This document shows positions 32,001 through 44,490 of a stretch of DNA of 64,000 nucleotides, piece after piece; the first letter of the stretch is position 1; every line of letters begins with the position of its first letter. The stretch is from Podospora pseudoanserina (Eukaryota; Ascomycota; Sordariomycetes; Sordariales; Podosporaceae). Location of the stretch: assembly GCF_035222485.1 (NCBI RefSeq), contig NC_085920.1:5704001-5768000 (forward strand), given 5' to 3'. The notes under the pieces were generated by a model. That model saw nothing but the letters and a program-made list of their open reading frames with translations. It made no database searches and was not told where the DNA came from. Made by a program: the position numbers and the translations under genes.

Positions 32001-32949
32001 GCATATTTCGAACTGGGAAGTTCCAGGGCCTGTTGGGCCGCTTGTTCGTGTTGATATACCAGCAAGCAAGCTTTTGCACCATTTTTTGTTCCAGATGGTA
32101 TCAGCTTGTCAACATACTGTGGGGCCCTCCGCTGCCTCCCAAAAATCAGCAGCGCTGTCACGGGCGACCAGTACAATTGCGGCCTCCAAAGTCGAATCCT
32201 GCCCCTTGAGGGAAGGAAGGTCTGGTTGAAGCCGGTTTCGATCATCGACAGGAATGTCGACAAGAAGCTCTTTTCCATTCTCCACTAGACGGCGGATAAG
32301 GTAGCTCGTAGGCATTTTGGCGACTGGGGAGTCTTCCCTCTCCATTACAGAAAAGAAGATTTCCTAGGGTATCTCCTGCTGAAGCTTGATCAAGGCATCG
32401 GCGATCACCTTATCCCGGCCTTCCAGCCGCTCGGGTACGTTTTTCTCGAGATATGTGTTGTCGAGGCGATAAAACAGGTGGTTCGTAGGTCTGTGAGCTT
32501 TCGGCTAGTCGAGCCCATTGCATCAGGGCAAGGCGGAGGTAGACAGTGTCGTCAATCTTTCCTCGAATTTCTTCGAATTCTGAGCGAAGCCCAGCTTTGA
32601 GGTCGTCGAAAGCATCCTGTTAGAGCAGATCAAGAAACGAGACGCGTTCTTTCCCGTCGTGCGCGTCGATATCGGAGTCGTCATCGGTGATGATTGAGAT
32701 TGGCGAGTATTTGCTGGTCTTTGTCGGTCGCAATGGGGTATTGCTGGCATGAGCGGTGCGGCGCATACCTTTTTCTTTGGTGGTAGCATTATAACGAGGC
32801 GGCATTGGACGCGACTCGAGCTCCAAAAATCTGGCTGCCACTCGACGCGTTAATTGGAATGGGATGCGCCTTGCATGAGTGGGGCCACAAAAGTTTTCGG
32901 GCCCGTGGGTTAGGGTTGACCAGGGGAGCATCTGGCTCATCACCCACAC
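29055..32949 (-). pseudogene. Decayed relative of the C-terminal half of large fungal 2OG-oxygenase proteins
   Basis: Read on the minus strand from about 32800, protein-like pieces appear in order but in shifting frames. They are a basic N terminus (MPPRYNATTKEKG), QDAFDDLKAGLRSEFEEI, YRLDNTYLEKNVPERLEG, FEFFEKAASQTEGRMSS, LLWVPLLRRL...FLAPRYRHMFATILE, a Cys pair region (VICPCRLCGVVKLFFESTT), PSKAAKDAWLAKASKAKDAL, a long Pro/Ser/Thr-rich tract, a charged coiled-coil segment (EVEKALEEIEAKRAAIREK) and a C-terminal VIDLTLDDD. This order, and the IDLT-acidic end, is that of the region following the oxygenase domain in large sordariomycete 2OG-Fe(II) oxygenase proteins; the oxygenase domain is not visible here. 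I count at least six frame changes plus in-frame stops (for example near 32620 and 29860, 29825) with no matching introns. A heavily spliced living gene is not excluded. Confidence 0.5.
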
Positions 32950-33069
32950 TGAGCACAGACTGAGGCAAGCAGGTCTACAACATCGCTGCTCGGTCCTGCG
33001 GTCTGATGTTGTCGAAAAATGAGGATCTCTTATCTTTCTTGATTGTGGGGTTACCTCCCTAACATGGAA

Positions 33070-34652
<1,583 letters not shown>

Positions 34653-34874
34653 TTTACGGTGACAGGTGAGACCCATGCGCAAGTACTACTCTGGCAATTT
34701 GAGGGCCGTTGGGACCTTTAAATGCGCTGAGTTGGAAATTCTGGGCCAAACAACTCGTACGACGTTGAATCATGTGGTTGCAATTCCGTGGGGGAACTCC
34801 CACACTGATTTGTTCAACATGGCTGCATGGCTCTTTATGTGATTTCACTATTTGCAGAGAAAATATGCTTCTAT

Positions 34875-35195
34875 TGAAATGGTGAGAAAATACACAAACC
34901 AACCACAACACCACAAATATACCCTCAACAGGGTCTCTGAATGAACACACCTGCGTGACAGTGGCTCGCTCGCAGGCCGCACTCCACGTAGGACAAAGAA
35001 AAGACTCTATGGGTTCGCAGACCACATAATAAGCACTTGATCGGCCTGATCAGAGGGCCAGAATTGCCTGCACGCGTGCAAGGCACAAAATTTGAAGAAA
35101 TAAAAGTCGATGATCTGTCTAAAATAGAATGTCCGAAGCAGACCGCTTATATACATGACCCCTGAACCCCCGAATCCTCCGAGAGCCCCACTTCC
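34875..35195 (-). repeat. Dispersed repeat B, copy 2 (inverted relative to 5.5 kb)
   Basis: Reverse complement of 5453-5772 with matching ends and the same TATA-like block (GTCATGTATATAAG). It lies between the FAD monooxygenase gene and an AT-rich tract. No target-site duplication or coding sequence adjoins it. Confidence 0.8.
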
Positions 35196-35219
35196 TTACG
35201 CAAACCCTCAGGCCTGTGA

Positions 35220-35640
35220 GCCGCACCCCAAACCAATAAATATTAAATATTAAATTATTTTAAATTACTCCGGGTAGTACAATTACGCTTTTATTGATAA
35301 ATAAATAACGAACGTTTTTATAAATTTTACTTACTTAGCGGTAAAGTTTTCCAATCTATAGTATAAGATTCTAAATAGCTTTATATAATAGTTAAATATC
35401 CGTTAGGATTTTTGTAATCACGTTAAACTTCTGAGGAAGTAAAGTATAAGTTTTATATAATCGTTAATTTAAATTGATTTAGTGAAAAGGAAGCGATATT
35501 CCGATATATTATATAAAAAAGTAAATATATTATTAAATTTTTTTAGAGGCTTCGAATATGTTTATACGTAGATAATATTGGGATAAAGAACTATGTAGTG
35601 TAGCTTTAAGCTATAACTAGGGTATCACTAAGGTCCCTGT
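35220..35640. repeat. AT-rich tract, probably RIP-mutated repeat DNA
   Basis: About 420 bp dominated by A and T (for example AAATATTAAATATTAAATT), rich in TpA and poor in CpA/TpG compared with its flanks. No reading frame survives. In filamentous ascomycetes this composition next to a dispersed repeat usually marks an old repeat altered by repeat-induced point mutation. Confidence 0.6.
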
Positions 35641-36300
35641 TGAAGTAGGTGCTATTGAGGCCTGTAAATATAGGCTCAAATAGCTATCGGCGCAGTACAC
35701 TGAGAGCGAAGAAGACTTTGACTGCAGCATTCGACAGTTGCCGTGGCACTGAAGGAAGGAGGATTACAGGGGCGGCGCCCTGTAATATATAGAAGAAAGT
35801 CACTGTAACATAGGCTTGTGAGGCACTGATGAGTGTGGTGAACCAGTATATTGATTGAACCTTATAGACTAAAAAATACCACAGTGGATAGGGTGTGAGG
35901 CAGAGGTCTTATAGGCCATCGGCCTATTACTTGCTCCCCGAGGGTGATTCCGTTCCCGGGCCTGAACGCGCGTTTCCCGGGCCCGAACGCCCGCTAAATG
36001 CGCTATCCAAATATAAGGTTACAGGCCACGTTGCCGCTACCGTTTGGCCACTGCAGGCCACGTTGCTGCTACCGTTTGACCACTGCAGGCCACGTTGCCG
36101 CTACCGTTTGACCACTGCAGGGCACCGGCCTTAGCGCTCGGCCTTCCGGGACCTCGGATTGCTTCCGGAGGCCGAGCCTCCGCTCCGGCAACCGCAGTCC
36201 CTAAACACTGCTGATTCAAGCCATCGTATTGCCTCTGAGGCCCTGTAATATACAGGGCTCAGATACACTGTAAAATCCACAAACAAAAGCTGTATTTTAA
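35641..36300. repeat. Repeat island with three copies of a 35-bp motif and a hairpin
   Basis: A motif of the form GCCCTGTAATATA(C/T)AG...CACTGTAA occurs near 35778 and 36238, and a diverged form (GAGGCCTGTAAATATAGGCTCAAATA) near 35653. At 36238 it contains the palindrome CCCTGTAATATACAGGG. A second imperfect hairpin, CTCGGCCTTCCGG with CCGGAGGCCGAG, lies near 36139-36178. The host element is not identified. Confidence 0.6.
36022..36117. repeat. Tandem repeat, 3 x 32 bp
   Basis: Units start at 36022, 36054 and 36086, each beginning CAGGCCACGTTG and ending TTTG(G/A)CCACTG. Only single-base differences separate them, so the expansion is recent relative to the surrounding repeat DNA. Confidence 0.95.
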
Positions 36301-36648
36301 CAGTCCCTAATATATTTAGTTAACCAATACTATTCCTTTGATAGCGGCGTGGTGCTTGATTGCCTGCGTTACTTTTTAACCACCGGCTCTCGAGGTGTAG
36401 GTAGATAATAGTGAGGCCGTGGTGTGACCAATTAGTCTGTTCACGTGTGACAGGATTAAAATTACAAATGGTGGATTCAAAATATGGATCTGGAGTCACG
36501 GAATGTTACCCTGGCAGGAAGAGATCCTGTCTGAAGTGCTCAAGGAGAACGCGCTGGCAACGATCACTGCAGTTGTTGCTTCCCTACGCAGATTACTGGC
36601 GATAAGGAACATTCGTCCTATCCACACTGCAGCTCAGATTTCGGCACC
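36301..36648. other. Intergenic, no gene supported
   Basis: AT-rich edge of the repeat island grading into the 3' flank of the ureohydrolase gene. Confidence 0.4.
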
Positions 36649-38121
36649 TCACTCCCCCGCAACTGGGGTCTTCACCATCAAATGCAAAAGAGAATGCACA
36701 ACCTCAGCAGCCGCCACGCCCGTTGTCTCACCAGCACCATCATAAGCCGGCGCAACTTCCACGACATCAGCACCCACAACTTTGAGCCCAACCAGTCCGT
36801 CAAGAATAGTCAATAGCTCCCTCGACGTCCAACCACCCGGCTCAGCAGTTCCCGTTGCTGCATCATTCATTAATCACACTATCACCCGGTTTTGTTCAAC
36901 ATGACAACTTACCAGGAGCATAAGCAGGATCCAGAACATCAATGTCAACACTGATATAGATTTTCGCGTCTCCAACTCTGGATTTCAGCCTCTCGATAAT
37001 CCCGCTGATACCAAAACGGTCAAGATCCCTGGAGGTAACAAATTCAAACCCGCAACGGCGATCATTCTTCATGTCTTTGACTGGGTGGGCAAGAGGTGCC
37101 CGGATGCCTGCGTGAATGCTGGAATTTGTAATGAGCCCCTGCATTTTCCGTCAGCTGAGTTTAAAACGTGGTTGCTTTCATGAGACTTACCTCCTCGTGG
37201 GCAATGTGAAGGAAGGTTCCGTGGTTTACCGCTCTGGAACTTTTGTCAGCAGATGGGTTTGTTGAAAGAAGGAGAGAAGTGGTCATACCCATAGTCAGAA
37301 ACATCACCACCCAACACCTTGGGGTTCCAAGTATCTTAATCATGTACAATATCAGCCTTTGACCCAAAACCATTGCAAGGTAACTGGCCGAAACCCACCG
37401 ATATGAGCATCGAAATGAATAACAGAGAGTTTCCCCCATTTCTTGTACGCTGCCCTCAACGCAGACAGCGTGGTGGTATGATCACCTCCCAAGTTGATAA
37501 TCCTCGGGACAGGGGACAGGTCCCTAGAAACAGGAGAGCGGGCATTGATGATGTCGTGGCCGGTTTCCAGCTGTTTGAGCGCGACGGTGTTGTCCAGTCT
37601 GGTCATTTGGACGTCTCCGCAGTCGACGATTTTGACGTTGCTTTTGAAGACGTTTTCCCCTGGATTTTGTCAGTTGATTGTGCGTCAAGGGTTTGTTGGT
37701 GCTGGTGACTGGGCTCACCGGTGTATAAACTCCATGCTGCATCTGCGTAAATGCGCGAGGAGCCAGATCTGATTGCTCCGGGGCCGAAGCGGGCTCCTGG
37801 TCGGCCGGTTGTTGCCTGTGGGTGATGGTTAGTTGATGGGGAGTTTTCAGCGGATGGGCAAGCGCTTACAGTGTCAAATGGTGCACCGAGGACAGCGATG
37901 TCATATTTGAGGCTGTCACGCTTTGAGAGACAGGGCAGATATGGAATGTTGGCATAAGTTGTTAAGCCCCATGGTATGTCTTCGTTGTCGAACGTGGGTA
38001 CGGTAGATAGGGGGGTTTGGGCGAGGTATCGAAAGTTATTCTGGGCTTCCAAGCTGTGAGCGACATTGACCAAGCCGAAGCCAATGGCCAGCCACACCAG
38101 GGAATGGACAGTGTCTTGCAT
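36649..38121 (-). CDS. Secreted ureohydrolase (agmatinase/guanidinobutyrase-like)
   Basis: Seven exons, all with GT-AG introns of 52-64 bp: 38121-37870, 37815-37719, 37659-37399, 37334-37289, 37233-37191, 37138-36913, 36857-36649; 377 residues. The first ATG opens MQDTVHSLVWLAIGFGLVNV, a signal peptide. Ureohydrolase metal-site motifs are all present: GGDHTTTLSALRA, the spliced HFDAHIDTWNP and SVDIDVLDPAYAP, with GTAEPGGWTSRE after it. ATTGRPGARFGPGAIR near residue 90 is typical of agmatinases. The enzyme would split a guanidino compound to urea and an amine with two Mn ions. A secreted form is found in several ascomycetes; its natural substrate is uncertain. Confidence 0.92.
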
Positions 38122-38992
38122 GTTCAGATTCAATAGAGTTGTTTCAACCTTTCAGTTTGTGATGTGACACAAAGAGCTTGGAGCGGGGATGATGGGGTGT
38201 AAGCAAATGGCTACGGGAATGTTCTTGGGAATGACTCTTGAGTGGAGATGGTACGTAAACAAAGCGCTAATCCGACAACTACCCACCTGGATTGAGGGAC
38301 CACGTACGGAGTAGATTTTCTGTCATTTATATATTCTTCCCCATCAAATGCATTGAGTACAATATGGAAATATAAAGACATGCTTGAAGAGCACTAATCA
38401 AGGTTGTTTTGTTGGACACCAACACACCTGAAGACGATTTACGTCATGGTGGCCGGTACAACCCTAACCCCTATCAGATCCATGCTGTGGAGACAAACCC
38501 ACCTTACATACTGCCTTCAGACTGCACCATTTCCAACCACCAGTCCTACACGATGCAAAATAACCCGCCAAGCCTCCAACCGATCGGTCAAGAAGCCGCT
38601 GAGATCCAAAACAAGTTACAACTCCATGCACCGAGGCGTTTTTTACAGCTGATGCCCCGTACTACGGAAGTTAACGCGCGCTAGAACGAGTAACTCGAAG
38701 CCTAGAGCGCTCTAGGCCAGGGTTTCTACATCTCGACATCAGTATTGGCCCACAAAAATCGCTTCGACGATGAGCTGAACAATCGGACTAACCGATCTTG
38801 GTAGTTCAGCTCCATTCATGATGCATTGTTCGCTGGTTCCCTCTCGATATGTTGCATCAACATCACTTCTGCAAACCCCCAGACATAGACAATGAGACGA
38901 GATAAATCTCTTCCTAGGGGCCAGTCCCTCTTCCAGCTCACTCGTCCTTCCGTCTCCTTCATCCCAATCTGTTGAGCATATCCCTCTGCATC
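38122..38992. other. Divergent intergenic region
   Basis: Promoter region for the ureohydrolase (left) and the glycine-zipper gene (right). A plus-strand open frame at 38409-38684 (91 codons) reads protein-like but has no ATG context, domain or homology I recognise. Confidence 0.4.
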
Positions 38993-40130
38993 ATGGGCTT
39001 CTTTGACTCAATCGCCAACGCCTTCTCCCGCGATGGCATCGCCACCCGCATCCTCGAAAAGGTGCCCGTCGTCGGCTACGGCGTCGCTGGAGTTCAAGCC
39101 CTAGCCGGCAACACAGAACATGCCAAACGAGCCCTTGCCACCAGCACCAACAGTCTAATCACCACGGCCGGTGCCGTCGGTGGTATGGTTGTCGGTGGAC
39201 CAGCTGGTGCCATCGCAGGTGGTGCAGCAGCATCCACCATCGGCTTGGGCACTGAGTACGCCATCAGCACCACCATCAACGACAAGGATGTCAAGGGCGA
39301 TGTTGGGGAGGTCACCGTGCAGAGAGTTGTGACCGACATGGCCATCGGTGGTGTTTCTGGCTTGATTGGAGGCGGAGCTGGTGCCACTGCTGCAGGCAAG
39401 GCAGCAGGTAAAGCCGCGATTGAGGCCACGGCGTCGACGTTGGCCAAGACTGGTTTTGAGGGTGCTGCCAAGGTCATCATCACCAATGTTGGAAAGAGTG
39501 CGGCGGGAGCTGTCACAACCGGTAGTTTGGCATCGCTTGTTCAGGGTGCTAGCAAGTAAGTTTGTGTCTCTTGCGATCTTATTGGTCACACCTCTAACTC
39601 ATGGGCTTAGAAACGTCTTCAACAACACCCCCAACGTCAAGGAACCCGAGCCCAAGCCACCCAAAGTGAGAAAGGTGACGCAGAACCAAGACGCCAGGGC
39701 CAAGGATTTGATCCAGGACCTCAAGGCCTTTGTCCTCCAGTACCCTCTCTACTGGCTCAACGACGCCTACGCGCAAGTCCATCTCTACTGGGATCCCGTT
39801 GTCATTGCCGGCTTGCCTTGGGACCCAGCGAATCAAGCTGTGCAGGGACAGTATCAGGCCTTTCAGCAGAAGAAGACAGGGAACCCAGCGTTGAACGAGA
39901 AGCCGTTAGGTCAAAAGATCTATGAGGAGCTCAAGCAGATTGTTGATGACCACAACAATGGAGTACAGCTTGGGGGGAACAAGCAGAAGATTCTGGACAT
40001 GATTATCAAGAAGGAGCCTGGGGGATTTAATGCAGTTTGGGGTGAGGTTGAGTCGGAGATGAATCTGAGGAATCTGAGGCTGCAGAGCTTCAGCGAGCTG
40101 ATGATTTTGGAGGTTGAGTTTATGGATTAA
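38993..40130 (+). CDS. Glycine-zipper protein of unknown function
   Basis: Exons 38993-39555 and 39611-40130 (55-bp intron, GTAAGT...TTAG) give 360 residues starting MGFFDSIANAFSRDG. Residues about 55-180 are very rich in Gly and Ala with repeated GxxxG steps (TAGAVGGMVVGGPAGAIAGG and VSGLIGGGAGATAAGKAAGK), the pattern of glycine-zipper helices that pack in or insert into membranes. No signal peptide is present. The C-terminal half (200-360) is soluble-looking, with FVLQYPLYWLNDAYAQVHLY and a long charged helix, QKIYEELKQIVDD. I do not recognise the family. Glycine zippers occur in pore-forming and membrane-remodelling proteins, but nothing here proves such a role. Confidence 0.85.
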
Positions 40131-40742
40131 GTGTGGAACGAACGGATGAATTTGCCTGGCGGGCGAGGTTCAAGGTTTGGGATTGTGTTGGCATACCATA
40201 ATATGTATGATAGAAGCAGATGGAAGAAGGCCGTGGTGCGGTGACTTGCTCGGAAACTGTTGATTATACGTCCTTTGGGTGTCAATATCCAACTGCAAAT
40301 AAACAAGAGAACTAGACTTTCTGGCTCAATAATGATGACCTTGTAATTCACTTGGGCAGATACCAGAAAGAGGTGCGTTGACATACTTTGAGGTGGAAGA
40401 GGAGTACACCCACTTCAGGTTCGAAGGACACTCTTGGAGAGGGAATGATGGGGCAGCATATTCATGGTTGTGAGGTGTGTGTCAGGAGATTGATGCAATC
40501 ATGCGTGTTTTAACCAGACGTAAGTCTTGAAGGAGCTGTCACGGAGTGATGTTTAATGGCCACCTACCTTATACAGATACAAGTCACAGTAGAGTCAGGG
40601 CTGGCTGGGGGTTAGCTTTACAGGTGGATTATGTGCTTTTATGCTCGTACATGAAATGATTGAAGGTTATCCAAGTGACTGTACCAACCCCTTTCAACAC
40701 AAGTCCGTCACCACCTCGAATCCTCTCCATGTCTCTCATCCT
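40131..40742. other. Convergent intergenic region
   Basis: 3' flanks of the glycine-zipper gene and the 110-residue gene. No gene seen. Confidence 0.4.
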
Positions 40743-41133
40743 TCATGGAAACTCGTTATCCATCCAGGTCTTGAAGTTGGCGCACATTTCGTCCGTCCAG
40801 AGGGGGTGCGCCGGGTCTGGGTTCTGCTGAGTCCAGGGGGGCATTTGCTTCGGCATAGACTTGTTCTTCACACGCACATAGATCTTGGTGGCGTTGTCAG
40901 CCACGTCATCCTTGTTGCTCAGATCGAAGCCACCAGCGTTGAGCATGCAATCCACGTCGCTCGGGAGGAAGTAATCCTTGATGGTGCCTTCCCAGGTAAC
41001 AGGAGCGGCGGTCGCTGTTGGCTCAGCTTGGGGCTCGCTGGTAGGTGTCAGCCATGGTGCTTGTTGATGAGACGTGCAGATCAGATCGAACTTACACTGG
41101 GGGGTTTGTCTCTGGGTTTGTTTCTGAGGCCAT
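40743..41133 (-). CDS. Small 110-residue protein, unknown role
   Basis: Exon 1 (41133-41096) and exon 2 (41037-40743) join across a 58-bp intron (GTAAGT...GCTGACACCTACCAG) to a 110-residue frame. It starts MASETNPETNPPVEPQAEPT, a disordered acidic leader. A compact domain follows: VTWEGTIKDYFLPSDVDCM, FDLSNKDDVADNATKIYVRV, then SMPKQMPPW and a final FKTWMDNEFP. The order W-x-G-x-I-x-x-F...D-x-x-C-M...DL...V...I-x-x-V...MP-x-x-x-PW...F-x-x-W-x-x resembles a small domain found alone or near oxidases in bacteria and fungi, which I cannot name with certainty. No signal peptide. Confidence 0.75.
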
Positions 41134-43255
41134 GATGCTTTGGATGAGGGCTTTTTGGAATGATAGCTGTTGATGGGGATGTGTTCTTTGTCTCGGTGTG
41201 TGGAGAGATTCAAGTCTGAGAAATCTGAGAAGCTTCCCTGGTAAAATAGTTGTGGCTGTCTGCACTTTAGTCATAAAATGTTGAGATATGTTCATGTTCC
41301 GGAGTCAATGCCCCGAGTATCCTTGCTGGATTAGAGTGAACTGAGGCTGGCTGAGAGAGAATGGTCTGAGAACATTTCAGCGTGCAGCGAAGGCCTAGAT
41401 TCCTCTGGGCACTGTTGGCCTGGAAGTTGACGCTAAAAGTTGATGTCGGCACACGATAGTAGAAGCCCACAGAGACATGATAGGGCGCTGCATGGCATAT
41501 TGGGCGGGGTGAAGCGAAAAAGGCATAGCATCTTGTCTTGTGTCTAGCTAAGTGTCGGGACGGGCCACTCCCGTGACTGGTGAGTTGACGGATTTGGTTA
41601 ACACCCGAGTTTGTGGCAATAGTTATCGGGAGCCGTAAACTGCTTTCGTCAGCGGTAATGCCCCCTCTCTCAGTGGCTGTCGTGAGACAAGCTGAACATG
41701 CAGGGCCGCCCAATCAAAGCTTGACTGGGCATCATACCGACACCAGCAAAGAGCATCTAGACTGCATGTGCTCAATTTTTGTTAATTGAGTCGGATTGAA
41801 GCGGGCTTTCTCATCATTGTGATGGTGACATGAATGTACAGGAACCAACAAAAATAGGTACCTAAGTACCTATGGTATCCAAAGACAGAGTCTGTTGAAG
41901 GTGGGTATCAAGACTTTGAAGACACGGGAATTCTTGTTCTCCTCAAAGTACACAGTGAAGATCATATATCCCCACTTTGCCGAGATATCGGCTGGAAAAA
42001 TCAATGCGCTCCTCCTTGTCGTGCCTGCCTGCCGGCTGGGTCTTGGGCCAGACGTAGCCGTACAGCTTGGATTGACGCTCGCATCGGGGGCAGTTGGCTC
42101 TGGTAAAGTAGGCGTCTTTTTGGACAAATGCTGGATGGCTGAAAACTCGTACGACCTTTGAGGTACTGGGGAGACGGCCTCGGGAAGTTGCTGCACATAG
42201 ATTTCAGCCGTGGACTGGTCTTCTTCAGAATTTCAATCGCCTGCTTGATGGGTGTTGGGTTGGGTGAAAGAATGAGCCCATCTGCCAAGTCTGAAGCGGG
42301 TGTCGTGACATGAGTGAGATCTGCACTCCCAGCTTCGGATGCAAGGGGGGCTGCGTAAAAGTTCCGATTCCGAGCTTCCTCTTGAAATTGGCGAACCGAT
42401 TGTTGTAGGTCCCAAGTCAAAAGGCATATCTTTGAGTCGCTTCGCCTGGGTAATGGGCGGCGGGGTGGCGATGCTCCCGCAATGGCTCCCGCAAGTCTTT
42501 TTCGAACCTGGCCCGACTGCACTCTGTTGTAGCCTGTGATTAGACAACTCAGTATTCCTGCGTCCGAATTTCATGTCCTATTTGCTTCAAACAAATGCTT
42601 TTCCGCGCTATGTAAGCAAATACAGCCGTGTTGCGAGAGCTCCCGGGCGAGCAGCTGCCCGAAGCTATCACCGAGCTTTCAACCTATTGTCTCTTTCAGA
42701 GGTTCGGATCAGGGGTTCGTCACACTGCCCAATGTTTGGAAAGTAAAACAAGCAACACGCTACTGGCGGTAACAGCAGCCTACTACTCACAAGTTGAAGA
42801 GTACGGATCGAACCAGAGCAACCAGCTGCTAACTCAACAAAGCGAAGACAGCGCGGAGGAAACAGGTGCACCCGTAGCAGTCGCCCCAACAGCGCCGGAG
42901 AACTCCTCTGTGCAGGGACCCCTCGAAATTTTACCAGGAAACGGAGCAGAGGAAGCAGCCGGGACTGGAAGGTCTGATCAGTTGAAGTCCCCAGAACCCT
43001 TGAGCGTCCTCCTGACGCCTTGCCATACACCACCTCACGCAGCGTTGTTGATCGGGACACCAACCCTAGGCACCAAACTATCTAAAGTAGTAGCCCGGGA
43101 TAATAGTTACTTTTAAACCCTTGATTAGATTTGTAATAGCGGCCTCTTTAGTAGGAGGTGTGCTCAGGGTGTACAAATTATGTGCATAGGGTATGCACAG
43201 GATATACCCCAGGTATATAATACCTGTGCAAGTCACGTGCCACTTTTGTTATAAG
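41134..43255. other. 2.1-kb region without a supported gene
   Basis: Open frames of 110-173 codons occur on both strands (for example 42001-42522 minus, 42628-43116 plus) but none has a domain or a consistent partner exon. A perfect inverted repeat, TGTGCATA-GGG-TATGCACA, lies at 43181-43199 just before the tyrosinase relic. The sequence immediately left of that relic is not tyrosinase, so a breakpoint lies near 43250. Confidence 0.45.
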
Positions 43256-44490
43256 ATGTCGAGATTCGGAACTTATTATATTAACTATAGTGATGAGGTA
43301 TTAGGAAATTTGCATGCCAGTCCATCTGATGCCTTCTATCCAGTCGTCAATATTCCCCAGTTTGAGGATTTTGCAACCAAGCGTTTGGAAGGAATGGCGG
43401 GCGACAAGGAAGACAATGAGAAGGAGCCTGTCTTTGGCTCTGCCGAGAACTTGCACGACTGGATTCATGGAGTGTACGGTAGCGACGATGTCCAGACAAC
43501 CATTGGAGACAAGAACCTCTTTCCTGTAGGTCACATGTCCAATGTTCCTGTCGCTGCTTTTGATACCATTTTCTGACCACACCATTGCAATGTGGACCGC
43601 ATGATGGCCATATGGGAGGTCTTGCATAGCAGCAGTGAGTCCAACTGGTTTGACGGGACGGACACTCGTGACCAAGACTCTGGTAACTGGATCATTGATC
43701 AGAACCACCCAGATTTGCCCACGGACCCTCTCAGGCCCTTCCACAAGGATGAAGTTGGCACCTCTTGGATGTCGAACAACCTCAGGGAGACATCGCCACT
43801 CGGCTACACCTAACCCCAACTCGAAAAGTGGAAGTATGTGAACAACAAGGAAGAGCGGGATGCTGAAGCCCACAAGGCAGCCCTCACTGTGTACCTCAAA
43901 CAGTATCACAACGCAGCCGCCAAAGATGCGTTCAAGGCAGTCAACACCGCCGACCCCGGTGAAGAGGAGAGCGGCAAGCCCAACCTTCACCAGCTGGAAC
44001 TGAGAGGACCCGATTTCACCCAAGACCGTGATCTTATCGGCGTCGATGATTACGTCGTCAACGTTGTCTACAACCGCTTTGCCCTAGGAGGTCGCCCTTG
44101 CACCATCCATTTCTTCGTCGGCAAGGTCCCAGATCAGTTGCCCTACACCTTTCGACGCCCCCAAGGGCTCGCTCGTCGGCCAGGTGTACACCTTTTCGTC
44201 GCCAGCCGACCAGCTAGGTATTGAAGCCGAGGTTGGCTGTGGCAATTGCCGCAGCCAGGAGGCTGCTCGGTTCATGTCTTCTGGTACCGTCGTGCTCACC
44301 AACGCCCTCATCACGCGCTAGAAGAACCAGCTCAAGCATACCCCGCGCAAACGATTCCTCACATTCCCCGAGTCTGGAGGAGATGGAACGAGAATGCTCA
44401 GGTTCCGGACGTCCTTGCAGACATGAAGCCCGAGAACGTGGTGCCTTTCCTCCATGCGAATCTCCGCTGGCGCGGTTTTATGACTACAAG
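43256..44490 (+). pseudogene. Truncated and broken tyrosinase
   Basis: Only the CuB half and the C-terminal part remain; the CuA domain is missing. Recognisable pieces are DAFYPVVNIPQFEDFATKRL, the CuB His region AENLHDWIHGVYG, GHMSNVPVAAFD, HHCNVDRMMAIWEVLH, DYVVNVVYNRFALGGRP, GQVYTFSSPADQLG and SSGTVVLTNALITR. Lesions include a TGA at 43574 where Trp precedes the HH pair, a TAA at 43811, a frame change near 44150, a TAG at 44319 where Trp is expected, and a further frame change beyond it. Intact fungal tyrosinases oxidise phenols for melanin or defence. The broken copy lies 1 kb upstream of an intact laccase on the same strand. Confidence 0.88.

Noticed and set aside
36022-36117. CRISPR-like array
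   Set aside because: The 32-bp units are directly adjacent with no spacers, so this is a plain tandem repeat in a eukaryotic genome.
42001-42522. 173-codon minus-strand open frame
   Set aside because: No recognisable domain, and overlapping frames are equally open; no splice sites link it to a neighbour.
42628-43116. 162-codon plus-strand open frame before the tyrosinase relic
   Set aside because: Considered as the missing tyrosinase N-terminal half, but no CuA histidine motif is present.
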